Program-made: the position numbers and the translations under genes
Notes under the pieces: generated by a model
The model's database searches: none
Told to the model about the DNA's origin: nothing
The model's input: the letters and a program-made list of their open reading frames with translations, nothing else
Part shown: piece after piece, positions 45,549 to 53,436 of the stretch
Layout of the letters: each line of letters opens with the position of its first letter
Position numbering within the stretch: the stretch's first letter is position 1
Assembly: GCA_003553485.1 (NCBI GenBank)
Contig: PWEJ01000017.1
Location: 1-64,000, forward strand
Direction of reading: 5' to 3'
DNA length: 64,000 nucleotides
Source: Halanaerobiaceae bacterium
GTDB taxonomy: Bacteria; Bacillota; Halanaerobiia; Halanaerobiales; Halarsenatibacteraceae

Positions 45549-46681
45549 TACTCAGTCTCCCCCTTTTCTCTCCTTTTAAGCAGAAACCATTTCAACATCT
45601 GCAGACCGGCAACAAAGAATATTACCAGGGCCTGAATAATAGTTACAATCTCCGAAGGAATACCAACAAACTGCATCTCCAGTCCTCCCTGGGTCAACCC
45701 ACCAAACAAAATTCCTGCTAATACAATACCGAAGGGATGATTTCGTCCCAGAAGGGCTACAGCTATTCCGGTAAAACCTAAATCAGCATCCATGCCGGAC
45801 ATGAAGGTATGGTGGGTACCTAAAGCTTCGCCAGCACCGGCCAGTCCAGCCAGAGCTCCGGCAATAACCATCGATAGTATTATGGTCTTACTGGAGCTAA
45901 TACCGCCGTATTCAGCGGCCGAGGAATTAAAACCAACAGCTCTTATTTCATATCCTACGGTAGTTTTAAAGAGCAAATACCAGAGCACCGCGGCAGATAT
46001 TAAAGCCAAAATAAAATTTAGATGGAGCCGCAGTCCCGGTAGAGCAAAAACATCGATTAAAGGAATCTGTCCAATAATCGGCATCTCCGCCATATCAACA
46101 AATCTTACCAATCTTGCCGATTCTTCAATGGTCGGTAAAGCCTGTCTGCCTCCTGTGCGAAAGCGGTCTATACCATATCTAATGGTCAATTGAATAGCAA
46201 TGTAATTGAGCATAATAGTGGTGATAACTTCATGAGCCCCTTTGTATGCCTTTAATAATCCAGGAATAAGACCCCAGATAGCTCCAGCAGCCATAGCTGC
46301 CAGAATTGCTAAAGGTACATGAATAATAGAGGGTAGACCGGTAAAATAAAAACCTACAAAACCAGCAGCAAAACCTCCCACTAATAACTGACCTTCCCCT
46401 CCAATGTTAAAAAGACCGGCTTTAAAGGGCAGGGCCAGGGCAAAGCCGGTAAAAATCAAGGGAGTTGCTCGCCAGAGAGTATTCAAAAACTCCCTCCAGC
46501 TGCCAATAGAACCAATGTATAAAGCATGGTAGGCATCTAAAGGAGATTCACCGGCTAATAATATAAAGACTGTTCCTACCAGGAGGGCAACTAAAATTGA
46601 AAATAAAGCAAAGCCCAATTCTATCAACAGATTAATAAATTTACTCCCAGTATCAGTTTTGGTTGTCTGTAAATCACTCAC
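45548..46681 (-). CDS. Nucleoside-type ABC permease 1 (377 aa)
   Basis: Larger partner permease (YufP/NupP type) with about nine to ten segments; PLIFTGFALALPFKAGLFNI and GFNSSAAEYGGISSSKTIIL are family motifs. GTG 46681 overlaps the ATPase stop by 8 bp, with AGGAGG 9 nt upstream. Confidence 0.88.
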   Translation of the reverse strand: MSDLQTTKTDTGSKFINLLIELGFALFSILVALLVGTVFILLAGESPLDAYHALYIGSIGSWREFLNTLWRATPLIFTGFALALPFKAGLFNIGGEGQLLVGGFAAGFVGFYFTGLPSIIHVPLAILAAMAAGAIWGLIPGLLKAYKGAHEVITTIMLNYIAIQLTIRYGIDRFRTGGRQALPTIEESARLVRFVDMAEMPIIGQIPLIDVFALPGLRLHLNFILALISAAVLWYLLFKTTVGYEIRAVGFNSSAAEYGGISSSKTIILSMVIAGALAGLAGAGEALGTHHTFMSGMDADLGFTGIAVALLGRNHPFGIVLAGILFGGLTQGGLEMQFVGIPSEIVTIIQALVIFFVAGLQMLKWFLLKRREKGETE

Positions 46682-48212
46682 CTGTCTTTACCTCCTTGCC
46701 ACTTCCAGTCATAAGACGGCCAATCTCTCTTTCATCGGCTTCTTCAGCTGTAAAGGTATCAACAATTTCACCTTCATAAATAACACCGATTCTATCACTT
46801 AAGGATAAAATCTCATTTAACTCTGCTGACACCAGTAAAATAGCCGTCCCTTCATCTCTTTTATTTATAAGCTGCTTATGAATAAATTCGATTGAACCAA
46901 CATCTACTCCGCGAGTCGGTTGTGATGCTATTAGTAATTTCGGCTCTTGAATAAACTCCCGGGCAATAATAACCTTCTGCTGATTTCCGCCAGAAAGCTT
47001 GCTGGCAAGGTTATTATGACTGCTGGTCCTCACATCAAAGTCACCTATCAAAGATTTGGCATGCTCTTCAATCTCTTTATAATCCATAAAAATCGAACGG
47101 GAATAAGGACTCTGATGGTGAAAGCCCAGGATAAAATTCTCACTTAAAGTAAAATTGGTCACTAAGCCCCGGCGCAGTCGATCTTCGGGAATATGTCCTA
47201 TTTTTCTATCCTTTAATTTCCGGGCTGACAAATTGGTTATATCTTCTCCCTGATAAAAAACCTGTCCTTCTTCAACAGGTCTAAGTCCTGTCAGGGCTTC
47301 CACCAATTCTGTCTGACCGTTGCCCTCAACTCCTGCAATTCCATAAATTTCTCCTTCTTTTACATTTAAGGAAATACCATTGACTGTCTTTAAACCTCTA
47401 TTATCTCTAACATGAATATTTTTAACCTGCAAAACTTCTTTGCCGGGTTTGGCTTTATCCTTCTCAACTCGGAAAAGAACCTCCCTACCGACCATTAGCT
47501 CAGCTACATCTTTCTCCGTTACACTGGAGGTCTCTACACAGTCCACACTCTTGCCATCTCTTAAAACAGTAATCCGATCAGAAATAGTCTTAACTTCTTT
47601 CAATTTATGGGTAATAAATATCAGGGTCTTACCCTGCTCCCGCAGAGAATTAAAAATTTCAAAGAGTTCATCTATCTCCTGGGGAGTTAATACAGCAGTG
47701 GGCTCATCGAATATCAACAGATCAGCTCCGCGATATAAAATTTTAATAATCTCCACTCTCTGCTGCATCCCCACCGAAATATCCTGAATCTTAGCATCAG
47801 GATCGACCTTTAAGCCATATTTTTTAGAAATCTCTTCCACCTGTTCTCGAGCTCTGTCATAATTTATTGCCAGACCCTGGCGGGGCTCTGCTCCCAGAAT
47901 TATATTTTCAGTTACAGTCAGGGTATCAATTAGTTTAAAGTGCTGGTGGACCATCCCGATGCCTAAGTTAATAGCCTGCTGGGGATCGGTCATATTAATC
48001 TTTTCTCCATCATAAAAAATTTCTCCGGCATCACTGTCATAGAGCCCATAGAGCACCTTCATTAGAGTGGTCTTACCCGCTCCATTTTCTCCCACCAGAG
48101 CATGTATTTCTCCTTTTTTAACTAATAGATCAACATTATCATTGGCTTTAACTCCTGGAAATATTTTGGTGATCCCCCTCATTTCCAGCAGGTAATTATT
48201 TTCTCCAGACAT
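46674..48212 (-). CDS. Nucleoside-type ABC ATPase with two nucleotide-binding domains (512 aa)
   Basis: Two fused ABC domains, as in RbsA/YufO-NupO. First Walker A GENGAGKTT and signature ISVGMQQRVEI; second domain GVEGNGQTE (a degenerate Walker A lacking GKS/T, usual for this class) and signature LSGGNQQKVIIA. It drives uptake of the ligand brought by the BMP-family protein. ATG 48212 with GGGAGG. Confidence 0.92.
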   Translation of the reverse strand: MSGENNYLLEMRGITKIFPGVKANDNVDLLVKKGEIHALVGENGAGKTTLMKVLYGLYDSDAGEIFYDGEKINMTDPQQAINLGIGMVHQHFKLIDTLTVTENIILGAEPRQGLAINYDRAREQVEEISKKYGLKVDPDAKIQDISVGMQQRVEIIKILYRGADLLIFDEPTAVLTPQEIDELFEIFNSLREQGKTLIFITHKLKEVKTISDRITVLRDGKSVDCVETSSVTEKDVAELMVGREVLFRVEKDKAKPGKEVLQVKNIHVRDNRGLKTVNGISLNVKEGEIYGIAGVEGNGQTELVEALTGLRPVEEGQVFYQGEDITNLSARKLKDRKIGHIPEDRLRRGLVTNFTLSENFILGFHHQSPYSRSIFMDYKEIEEHAKSLIGDFDVRTSSHNNLASKLSGGNQQKVIIAREFIQEPKLLIASQPTRGVDVGSIEFIHKQLINKRDEGTAILLVSAELNEILSLSDRIGVIYEGEIVDTFTAEEADEREIGRLMTGSGKEVKTGE

Positions 48213-48297
48213 GTTGTAAGCCTCCCTACAGCTTTAGGTCTCAAACAAAAAATTAATATTAAGTAAAATTATTGCAAAGGAAAAGAGATTAAATCAG

Positions 48298-48321
48298 AAC
48301 CCCACCAAAACTGGTGGGGTT
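48298..48321. terminator. Hairpin between the BMP protein gene and ATPase gene
   Basis: AACCCCACC (48298-48306), 6-nt loop, GGTGGGGTT (48313-48321). The minus-strand T-run is weak (GGTTCTGATTT), so it probably lets some transcription continue and stabilises the 3' end of the binding-protein mRNA. Confidence 0.7.
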
Positions 48322-48384
48322 TTAATTGCTCAAATCATCCAAAGAAACCTGATTATCTCAATTGCCAATAAAATTAAGGGTTAA

Positions 48385-49467
48385 TTAAAAGTCCTGACGA
48401 CCAGTCTCTGACCAGTCTTCTATTTCTATTTCACCATCAATTATCATCTGTTTGATCTCTTCAATTCTATCGGCATGTTCTGCTGTAACTTCTTCTTTTA
48501 ACTGTCTAATTTTTTCCAGCTCGTCTTCGTCAATTTCGCCCTCTTCTAAAGCTATTTTTTCTTCTTCAACATCGGTTAAACTGGTAATACCTGTTCCACC
48601 ATCTTCCAGACCAAAGACCACATTTTCTCCGCCAGGAAGTTCGCCGGCCATGGCATCTTCAACAGCATTAAAGACAGCTACATCTACAACTTTAAGCATA
48701 CTGGCTATTATATGACCTGGATAAAGGTGATTCTGGTTAACATCTACTCCTATTGCCAGTTTGTCTTCCTCTTCTACTGCTTCAAAGGCACCTAGACCAC
48801 TTGCTCCAGCCGCATGATAGATGATATCGGCATCATTATCAATCTGCCCCAGGGCAATCTCTCTTCCTCTTGAGGGGTCATTAAAAGAGTCAGCATATCC
48901 ACTTTCAATATTGATGTCCTCATCAATATACCGAGCGCCCTGTACATAGCCTCCTTCAAAACGATTAATTAAGGGACTATCTATACCGCCAACATAACCT
49001 ATTGTACCAGTTTCACTGGCCAGGGCCGCCAATGCTCCCACTAAAAAGCTACCGTGATGTTCAGCAAAAATCAAACCAGTAACATTATCCAAATCTTCAT
49101 GGGGCTCATCAACATGGGCAAACTGGACATGAGGATATTCCGGTGCAATTTCCACTACATCCTCAGCCTGCAGAAAACCAACGGCTATAACCAAATCAAA
49201 ACCTCTTTCAGCAAATCGACGCAAAGAGGGGTTGAAATCTGCCGGGCTATCTGGTTCAATAGCTCCATATTCAATCCCCAGCTCATCCACGGCTCTCATC
49301 AAACCGGCCTGGGCTGCATCATTAAAGGATAAATCTCCCAGACCACCTTCAGAATAAACTATTCCTACCCTAAATTCTTCTGCCTCAACGGGCTGAGCAA
49401 AGCCTGCTAAACCAATCACAAAGAGAAAGCTAAAAATTAGCGCTAAACTGATTACTTTACTTTTCAA
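48385..49467 (-). CDS. BMP/PnrA-family substrate-binding protein (360 aa)
   Basis: Purine-nucleoside-binding family: FRVGIVYSEGGLGDLSFNDA near the mature N-terminus, then AGFAGGID-like TIGYVGGIDSPLINRFEGG and IIYHAAGASGLGAFEAV. The signal peptide (about 1-29) has no lipobox Cys, unlike most relatives. A charged insert (EEEKIALEEGEIDEDELEKI) lies near the C-terminus. TTG 49467 with AAGGGGG 8-9 nt upstream. First gene of the operon; nucleosides are the expected ligand. Confidence 0.88.
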   Translation of the reverse strand: MKSKVISLALIFSFLFVIGLAGFAQPVEAEEFRVGIVYSEGGLGDLSFNDAAQAGLMRAVDELGIEYGAIEPDSPADFNPSLRRFAERGFDLVIAVGFLQAEDVVEIAPEYPHVQFAHVDEPHEDLDNVTGLIFAEHHGSFLVGALAALASETGTIGYVGGIDSPLINRFEGGYVQGARYIDEDINIESGYADSFNDPSRGREIALGQIDNDADIIYHAAGASGLGAFEAVEEEDKLAIGVDVNQNHLYPGHIIASMLKVVDVAVFNAVEDAMAGELPGGENVVFGLEDGGTGITSLTDVEEEKIALEEGEIDEDELEKIRQLKEEVTAEHADRIEEIKQMIIDGEIEIEDWSETGRQDF

Positions 49468-49516
49468 TAAAATTACCCCCTTATTGTAATAAAAAATTTA
49501 TTTTTATATCAATATA

Positions 49517-49545
49517 AATATATCATCTATAAAGCTTTGTTGCAA
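49517..49545 (-). promoter_or_regulatory. Promoter of the BMP transporter operon
   Basis: TTGCAA (49545-49540), 17-bp spacer, TATATT (49522-49517) on the minus strand. Confidence 0.65.
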
Positions 49546-49577
49546 CCAAAATAGTTCTTTTATTTATTGATTTTTTT

Positions 49578-49622
49578 AGTGGCTTTAGCAAATTAGCCAC
49601 TGCAGGACAACTGTGTTATAAT
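49578..49622 (+). promoter_or_regulatory. Extended -10 promoter with an inverted repeat over the -35
   Basis: TGT-TATAAT (49614-49622) is an extended -10. AGTGGCT (49578-49584) and AGCCACT (49595-49601) form a perfect inverted repeat covering the expected -35 position (about 49594-49599), as an operator for a repressor would. It drives the small membrane protein gene at 49662. Confidence 0.5.
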
Positions 49623-49661
49623 ATTATACGAGATAATAATACTTCTTGGGAGGAATAAACT

Positions 49662-50114
49662 GTGTACACTCAACGAAACCAGGACGATTACATGTTGTTT
49701 TTAGGCAGAACAGCCAGTGGTCTGGGTTTATTGGGGGCTTTGATTGCAATATTATTAGGTTTTTTACAAAATTTTTCTGGTGTAGCAATATTTTTTCTGG
49801 CCCTGCTGCTATTTTACATCGGTATGACTTCTTTCTGGGGAATGTATAATTTAAATCAATGGTTCAAAAAATATCGTTCCCGGCTACCTGAACCCCTCTG
49901 GCAGTTAGCCAGAATACCGGTGATTTTTTTGGGGTTCCTGCTGGGTATTCTGCTCTATGGTATTTTCCATCAATTTGTTTTGCTACTGGCCCTAGATGAT
50001 GGATCGGGAAAACCAGGAGTTTTAGCTTCTCTTATTTTGCTATTACCCTTTATCGGACCTCGTTTTGCCAACTATATTGATTACTCCCCCTATGGCCGAC
50101 AAAAAAGGGGGTGA
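49662..50114 (+). CDS. Small four-helix membrane protein, unknown (150 aa)
   Basis: Four hydrophobic segments (about 19-37, 39-57, 82-103, 118-135) with a basic loop (QWFKKYRSRLP) and a basic C-terminus. I recognise no family. GTG 49662 with GGAGG 8 nt upstream supports translation; it lies alone, diverging from the BMP operon and converging on the DUF1850 gene, only 3 bp from its stop. Confidence 0.65.
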   Translation: MYTQRNQDDYMLFLGRTASGLGLLGALIAILLGFLQNFSGVAIFFLALLLFYIGMTSFWGMYNLNQWFKKYRSRLPEPLWQLARIPVIFLGFLLGILLYGIFHQFVLLLALDDGSGKPGVLASLILLLPFIGPRFANYIDYSPYGRQKRG

Positions 50115-50117
50115 GCA

Positions 50118-50594
50118 CTACTCAAACCCATAATCAAAGATAAATCTGGCTAAACTTTTAACTTCTATGGTGACCCTTTTGCCCAGAGGAGATAACTCAT
50201 CTAAATAATATTTAACACCATTTATTTTTAGATACTGATCTGGAAAACTGCTTACCCGGTAGGTTAACTGAGAAAATTCTTCCTGTTGATTGCTCAAGAC
50301 AAAGTTGCCCTCTTCCCTGCTAAAATCACCTCGAGAAAGGGGCAGGCCAGCCCCATAAGAGCTGTAAACTGTTTTAATAAGCTCAAAACCAGTCGCTGTG
50401 GTGGTGAAATATTCTTCCACTGGAATCTGTTCCACTGAATGAATATAGTTATATTTTAGCTCACCTTCCCTTAAAATGGGCTTAAGAACCCTCTCCTCCT
50501 CGCCATCTATAACCAGCAAAAATACCTGACTGTTAAGGATAAAAGCAAAGAGTAAAACTATGATTGTTGCCAGCAAAAATTTTTTTCTGTTCAT
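50118..50594 (-). CDS. DUF1850 protein (158 aa)
   Basis: One N-terminal membrane segment (5-26) and an extracytoplasmic domain with the DUF1850 core YNYIHSVEQIPVEEYF and YGAGLPL. DUF1850 genes often accompany TAXI-type TRAP transporters; none is visible here. ATG 50594 or the preceding GTG 50597 may start it. It follows the c-di-GMP gene by 27 bp, so the two are probably cotranscribed. Confidence 0.8.
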   Translation of the reverse strand: MNRKKFLLATIIVLLFAFILNSQVFLLVIDGEEERVLKPILREGELKYNYIHSVEQIPVEEYFTTTATGFELIKTVYSSYGAGLPLSRGDFSREEGNFVLSNQQEEFSQLTYRVSSFPDQYLKINGVKYYLDELSPLGKRVTIEVKSLARFIFDYGFE

Positions 50595-50621
50595 CACTAT
50601 AACCTCATTCTATTCCAGCAG

Positions 50622-52889
50622 CTAATCGATAACCTGCTGGCAGAATAAATTTACCAGCTCGGGGTCAAATTTGGAGCCTGCCTGCTGCTTTAAGGTAGCC
50701 AGCGCTGCTGTTTTTTCCATCAGCGGACCTGGTTTCTTTTTATTGACCATACTATCATAGGCATCAATAATCGCAATAATCCGGGAAGTTAAGGGAATAT
50801 TTTTGCCAGAGAGTCCCCGAGGATAGCCACTGCCGTCCCATCTCTCATGATGATAGAGTATAGCTTTAGCAAGATGGGTCAATTTATCTGAGGACCTGGC
50901 AATACGATAACCAATCTCTGGGTGTTTCTCCATTTCCCTGTTTCCAATTTTTTTCTCGTTTTTCAGTTCATGGGCCAGGGTAAATTCATTTTCAGGAATT
51001 GATATTAGACCTATATCATGGAGAAAAGCTGCTTCAGCTAATTTATTTATCTCTCTTTCTGGCAGTTCCAGTTCCTGGCCAAAACTGATGGCCATTTCCT
51101 TTAATCGCCGACAGTGCTCTCTGCTCTCATATTTCTTCTCTCCTAATTTATCAAGGAGAGTGTCGATTATTATATTTCTAGTTTTATCACTTTCTTGAAA
51201 TTTATTTTCATACATGGAGGCATCAGCGTTTTTGAGGACTTCTCTTATATCCTGTGCTTCTTTTTCTTTGCAGGAAAGACCTAAAGCTATGCTCAAAGGT
51301 ATAATACAATCAGATATCTCAGCTGAATTTTCCTGGATCCGATTAATTATCTTTTTGGCTTCGCGGCGAGAAGTCTGGGGCAGGATTATCATAAATTCAT
51401 CTCCCCCGGTGCGGCCAATAATATCCTCCTGACGACAGGACTTTTCTAAAACATCAGCTATTAATTTCAGCATTCTATCCCCCTGCTCATGACCAAAGGC
51501 ATCATTAACCAGTTTCAAACTGTTGACATCGCCGACAATAATGCTAATAGGGAGCTGTCTTTTAGTATCGAGTCTTTCTAACTCCTCTTCTATATACTGT
51601 CTATTATAAAGACCTGTTAACTTGTCATGAAAACCCAGATAGCGGATCTCTTCCTCAGCCCGGACCCTCTCAATGGCTGTAGCAGTATGAGAAATCAAAA
51701 GCTCTGCCAGATGAAGATCACTCTGAGTAAATTTATTATATTCTGTGGAAATAACCTGGAAAACTCCATAATCACCAATGGGCACGGAGATAGCTGATTT
51801 GTATTCCGATTTAACAGGATTGGCCTCGGGTTCTTCCCTTATATCCGCTGTTAGCCTGGACTCACCAGTTTGATAGACCATACCAGCAACCCCCTCATCT
51901 ACCGGCATTGTTAAAGAGCCATCTTCAGGCACACCGGAAGAGGTTGCTTTAACTTCTAGCAAATCCCCCTCTACAATATCCAGAGAGCAGACATCAAATT
52001 CCAGAATCTTTTCTGCTGCCTCCACTGTTAACTGATAAATATCTTCTTCTCTATTAACAACTGCCAGCTCCTTGGCCACTTCATGCAGGCCTTCAATCTT
52101 TTGTCGCCCCTGATATCTCTCTGTCATATCTCTTATAACCATAACCACTCTATTACTGCTGGCAGCTGTCATTCGGCCCTCAAAATGTTTCTGACCTCCT
52201 ATGACCTCAAGTTCATATTCAAAGACCTCAATTTCAAGACTTGCCAGAGCTCTTTTCAGATGTGTCATAATTTTGTCAGCAACATCCTGGGGCAATACCT
52301 CAGCTATTTTCCTGCCCAGCAGTTGATTGCGCGGGGCATATAGATTACCGGCCTGGCCGGTCCATATTCGTTTATAACGTCCCTCGGCATCTAAAACAAC
52401 CAGTAAATCAGGAAGAGTGGATATAATTGATTGAAAAATTTCTTCCTTTTCAAAGAGTTCCTTCTCGGCAATTCTTTGTTCGGTAACATCACTGGCCAGA
52501 CAGGCTACTGCTTCAACCTCATCGCTATCCGGAGAGATCTGGATTGGAGTTCTAATTATCTCTAAAATCCGGGCCTGGCCCTGACCATTGGTGAGAGTCT
52601 GTTCCGTAACCAGTCTTCTGTTTTTCTCAAAGGCAAATTGATTATCCAGGATCATATTTTGGGCCTCTTCTGCCGGGAAAAATTCTCGACAATCAGTCCC
52701 CCTGATGTCCTCCAAGGACTTTCCTATAAATTCACCATGAACATTGTTAGCCTCTCTATAAGTGGAATCATCACTTAATATCCAGGCCTGCAATTGATTA
52801 TCCTGAAAAAAAGAATTTTTCAAGATATATTCATAGCTTAATTCCTGCTCCTGGTAATCTTCATTTCTCCGATCAAAAAAACTGCTCAA
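50622..52889 (-). CDS. PAS-PAS-GAF-GGDEF-HD-GYP protein, c-di-GMP turnover (755 aa)
   Basis: Two PAS domains (about 20-140 and 150-265), a GAF domain (about 270-415), a GGDEF domain with intact GRTGGDEFMIIL and an upstream RQED inhibitory site, then an HD-GYP domain with FLHDIGLISIP and HHERWDGSGYPRGLSG. Both synthesis and hydrolysis of c-di-GMP look possible. The usual HDIGK is HDIGL here. No membrane segment, so it senses cytoplasmic signals. TTG 52889 (MSSFFDRR) fits the AGGTGG better than GTG 52898, which lies within it. Confidence 0.9.
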   Translation of the reverse strand: MSSFFDRRNEDYQEQELSYEYILKNSFFQDNQLQAWILSDDSTYREANNVHGEFIGKSLEDIRGTDCREFFPAEEAQNMILDNQFAFEKNRRLVTEQTLTNGQGQARILEIIRTPIQISPDSDEVEAVACLASDVTEQRIAEKELFEKEEIFQSIISTLPDLLVVLDAEGRYKRIWTGQAGNLYAPRNQLLGRKIAEVLPQDVADKIMTHLKRALASLEIEVFEYELEVIGGQKHFEGRMTAASSNRVVMVIRDMTERYQGRQKIEGLHEVAKELAVVNREEDIYQLTVEAAEKILEFDVCSLDIVEGDLLEVKATSSGVPEDGSLTMPVDEGVAGMVYQTGESRLTADIREEPEANPVKSEYKSAISVPIGDYGVFQVISTEYNKFTQSDLHLAELLISHTATAIERVRAEEEIRYLGFHDKLTGLYNRQYIEEELERLDTKRQLPISIIVGDVNSLKLVNDAFGHEQGDRMLKLIADVLEKSCRQEDIIGRTGGDEFMIILPQTSRREAKKIINRIQENSAEISDCIIPLSIALGLSCKEKEAQDIREVLKNADASMYENKFQESDKTRNIIIDTLLDKLGEKKYESREHCRRLKEMAISFGQELELPEREINKLAEAAFLHDIGLISIPENEFTLAHELKNEKKIGNREMEKHPEIGYRIARSSDKLTHLAKAILYHHERWDGSGYPRGLSGKNIPLTSRIIAIIDAYDSMVNKKKPGPLMEKTAALATLKQQAGSKFDPELVNLFCQQVID

Positions 52890-53051
52890 TGCTACCACCT
52901 CAAGATATAGCTATAAAAGATTAAGAAAAAAGTCTTATTTATATTTCTTCTGGAAATCTTTGCTTTCTCCTGCCTTTAACCAAACAACCTTATCAGGCTT
53001 TTTATAAATTTAACGCTATTAATTATTTGTGCTAAAAAGTTTAAAAAAATG

Positions 53052-53080
53052 TTGACATTTTGATAATTTTCTGATATATT
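53052..53080 (+). promoter_or_regulatory. Strong promoter of the structured RNA
   Basis: Perfect TTGACA (53052-53057), 17-bp spacer, TATATT (53075-53080); predicted start at A53087, exactly where the closing stem begins. Nothing else is visible in 52890-53051. Confidence 0.85.
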
Positions 53081-53086
53081 ATAAAT

Positions 53087-53363
53087 AGAAGCAGAAAAAA
53101 CTATTCAGGTAGTAACTCCATCGTTCTGGTGAGAAGTGACCGACTTTAAACATTTAAACTAATAATTGTTACGAGATTTTGAGGAGCAACTGAAAATTAA
53201 AGTAAGTTGAAGTAGCAAATGATTAACTGATTAAGTGGTTAATTTATTCTCTTAGGCTTGATGGCAGAGATCTGACCGTTGCTTGGCAGAAAGAACCTGA
53301 ATAGCTGCGAATTTTTCTGCTTCTGCTAAATTAGAGAGCGGGACCCGAGGGGTCCCGCTTTTA
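53087..53363 (+). ncRNA. Structured non-coding RNA of unknown class, about 240 nt plus terminator
   Basis: No open frame of note. The ends pair: AGAAGCAGAAAAA (53087-53099) with TTTTTCTGCTTCT (53312-53324), and CTATTCAGG (53101-53109) with CCTGAATAG (53296-53304). Inside, CCATC (53118-53122) can pair with GATGG (53260-53264), AGCAAC (53185-53190) with GTTGCT (53278-53283), and ATTAAC with GTTAAT (53222-53227/53238-53243) as a hairpin. TGACCG occurs twice (53137-53142, 53273-53278). Purine-rich stretches around 53180-53220 are predicted unpaired. A GC-rich terminator (53337-53359) closes it. It does not show 4.5S, tmRNA or RNase P signatures and is not a simple rod like 6S RNA; a raiA-type RNA is one possibility I cannot test. 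Confidence 0.75.
53337..53363 (+). terminator. Terminator of the structured RNA
   Basis: AGCGGGACCC (53337-53346), GAG loop, GGGTCCCGCT (53350-53359), then TTTATTT. It also lies after pyk on the opposite strand. Confidence 0.9.
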
Positions 53364-53436
53364 TTTATGGTTTATTTATACTTTTTTTTATATTGTTTTA
53401 TATTTTATTTATTGTACCTATAAATATCTATTAAAA

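Noticed and set aside
53087-53363. Calling the structured RNA 6S RNA
   Set aside because: 6S RNA is a single long rod with a central bubble. Here the internal pairings I find are branched and the sequence shares nothing I recognise with B. subtilis 6S. Left as unknown.
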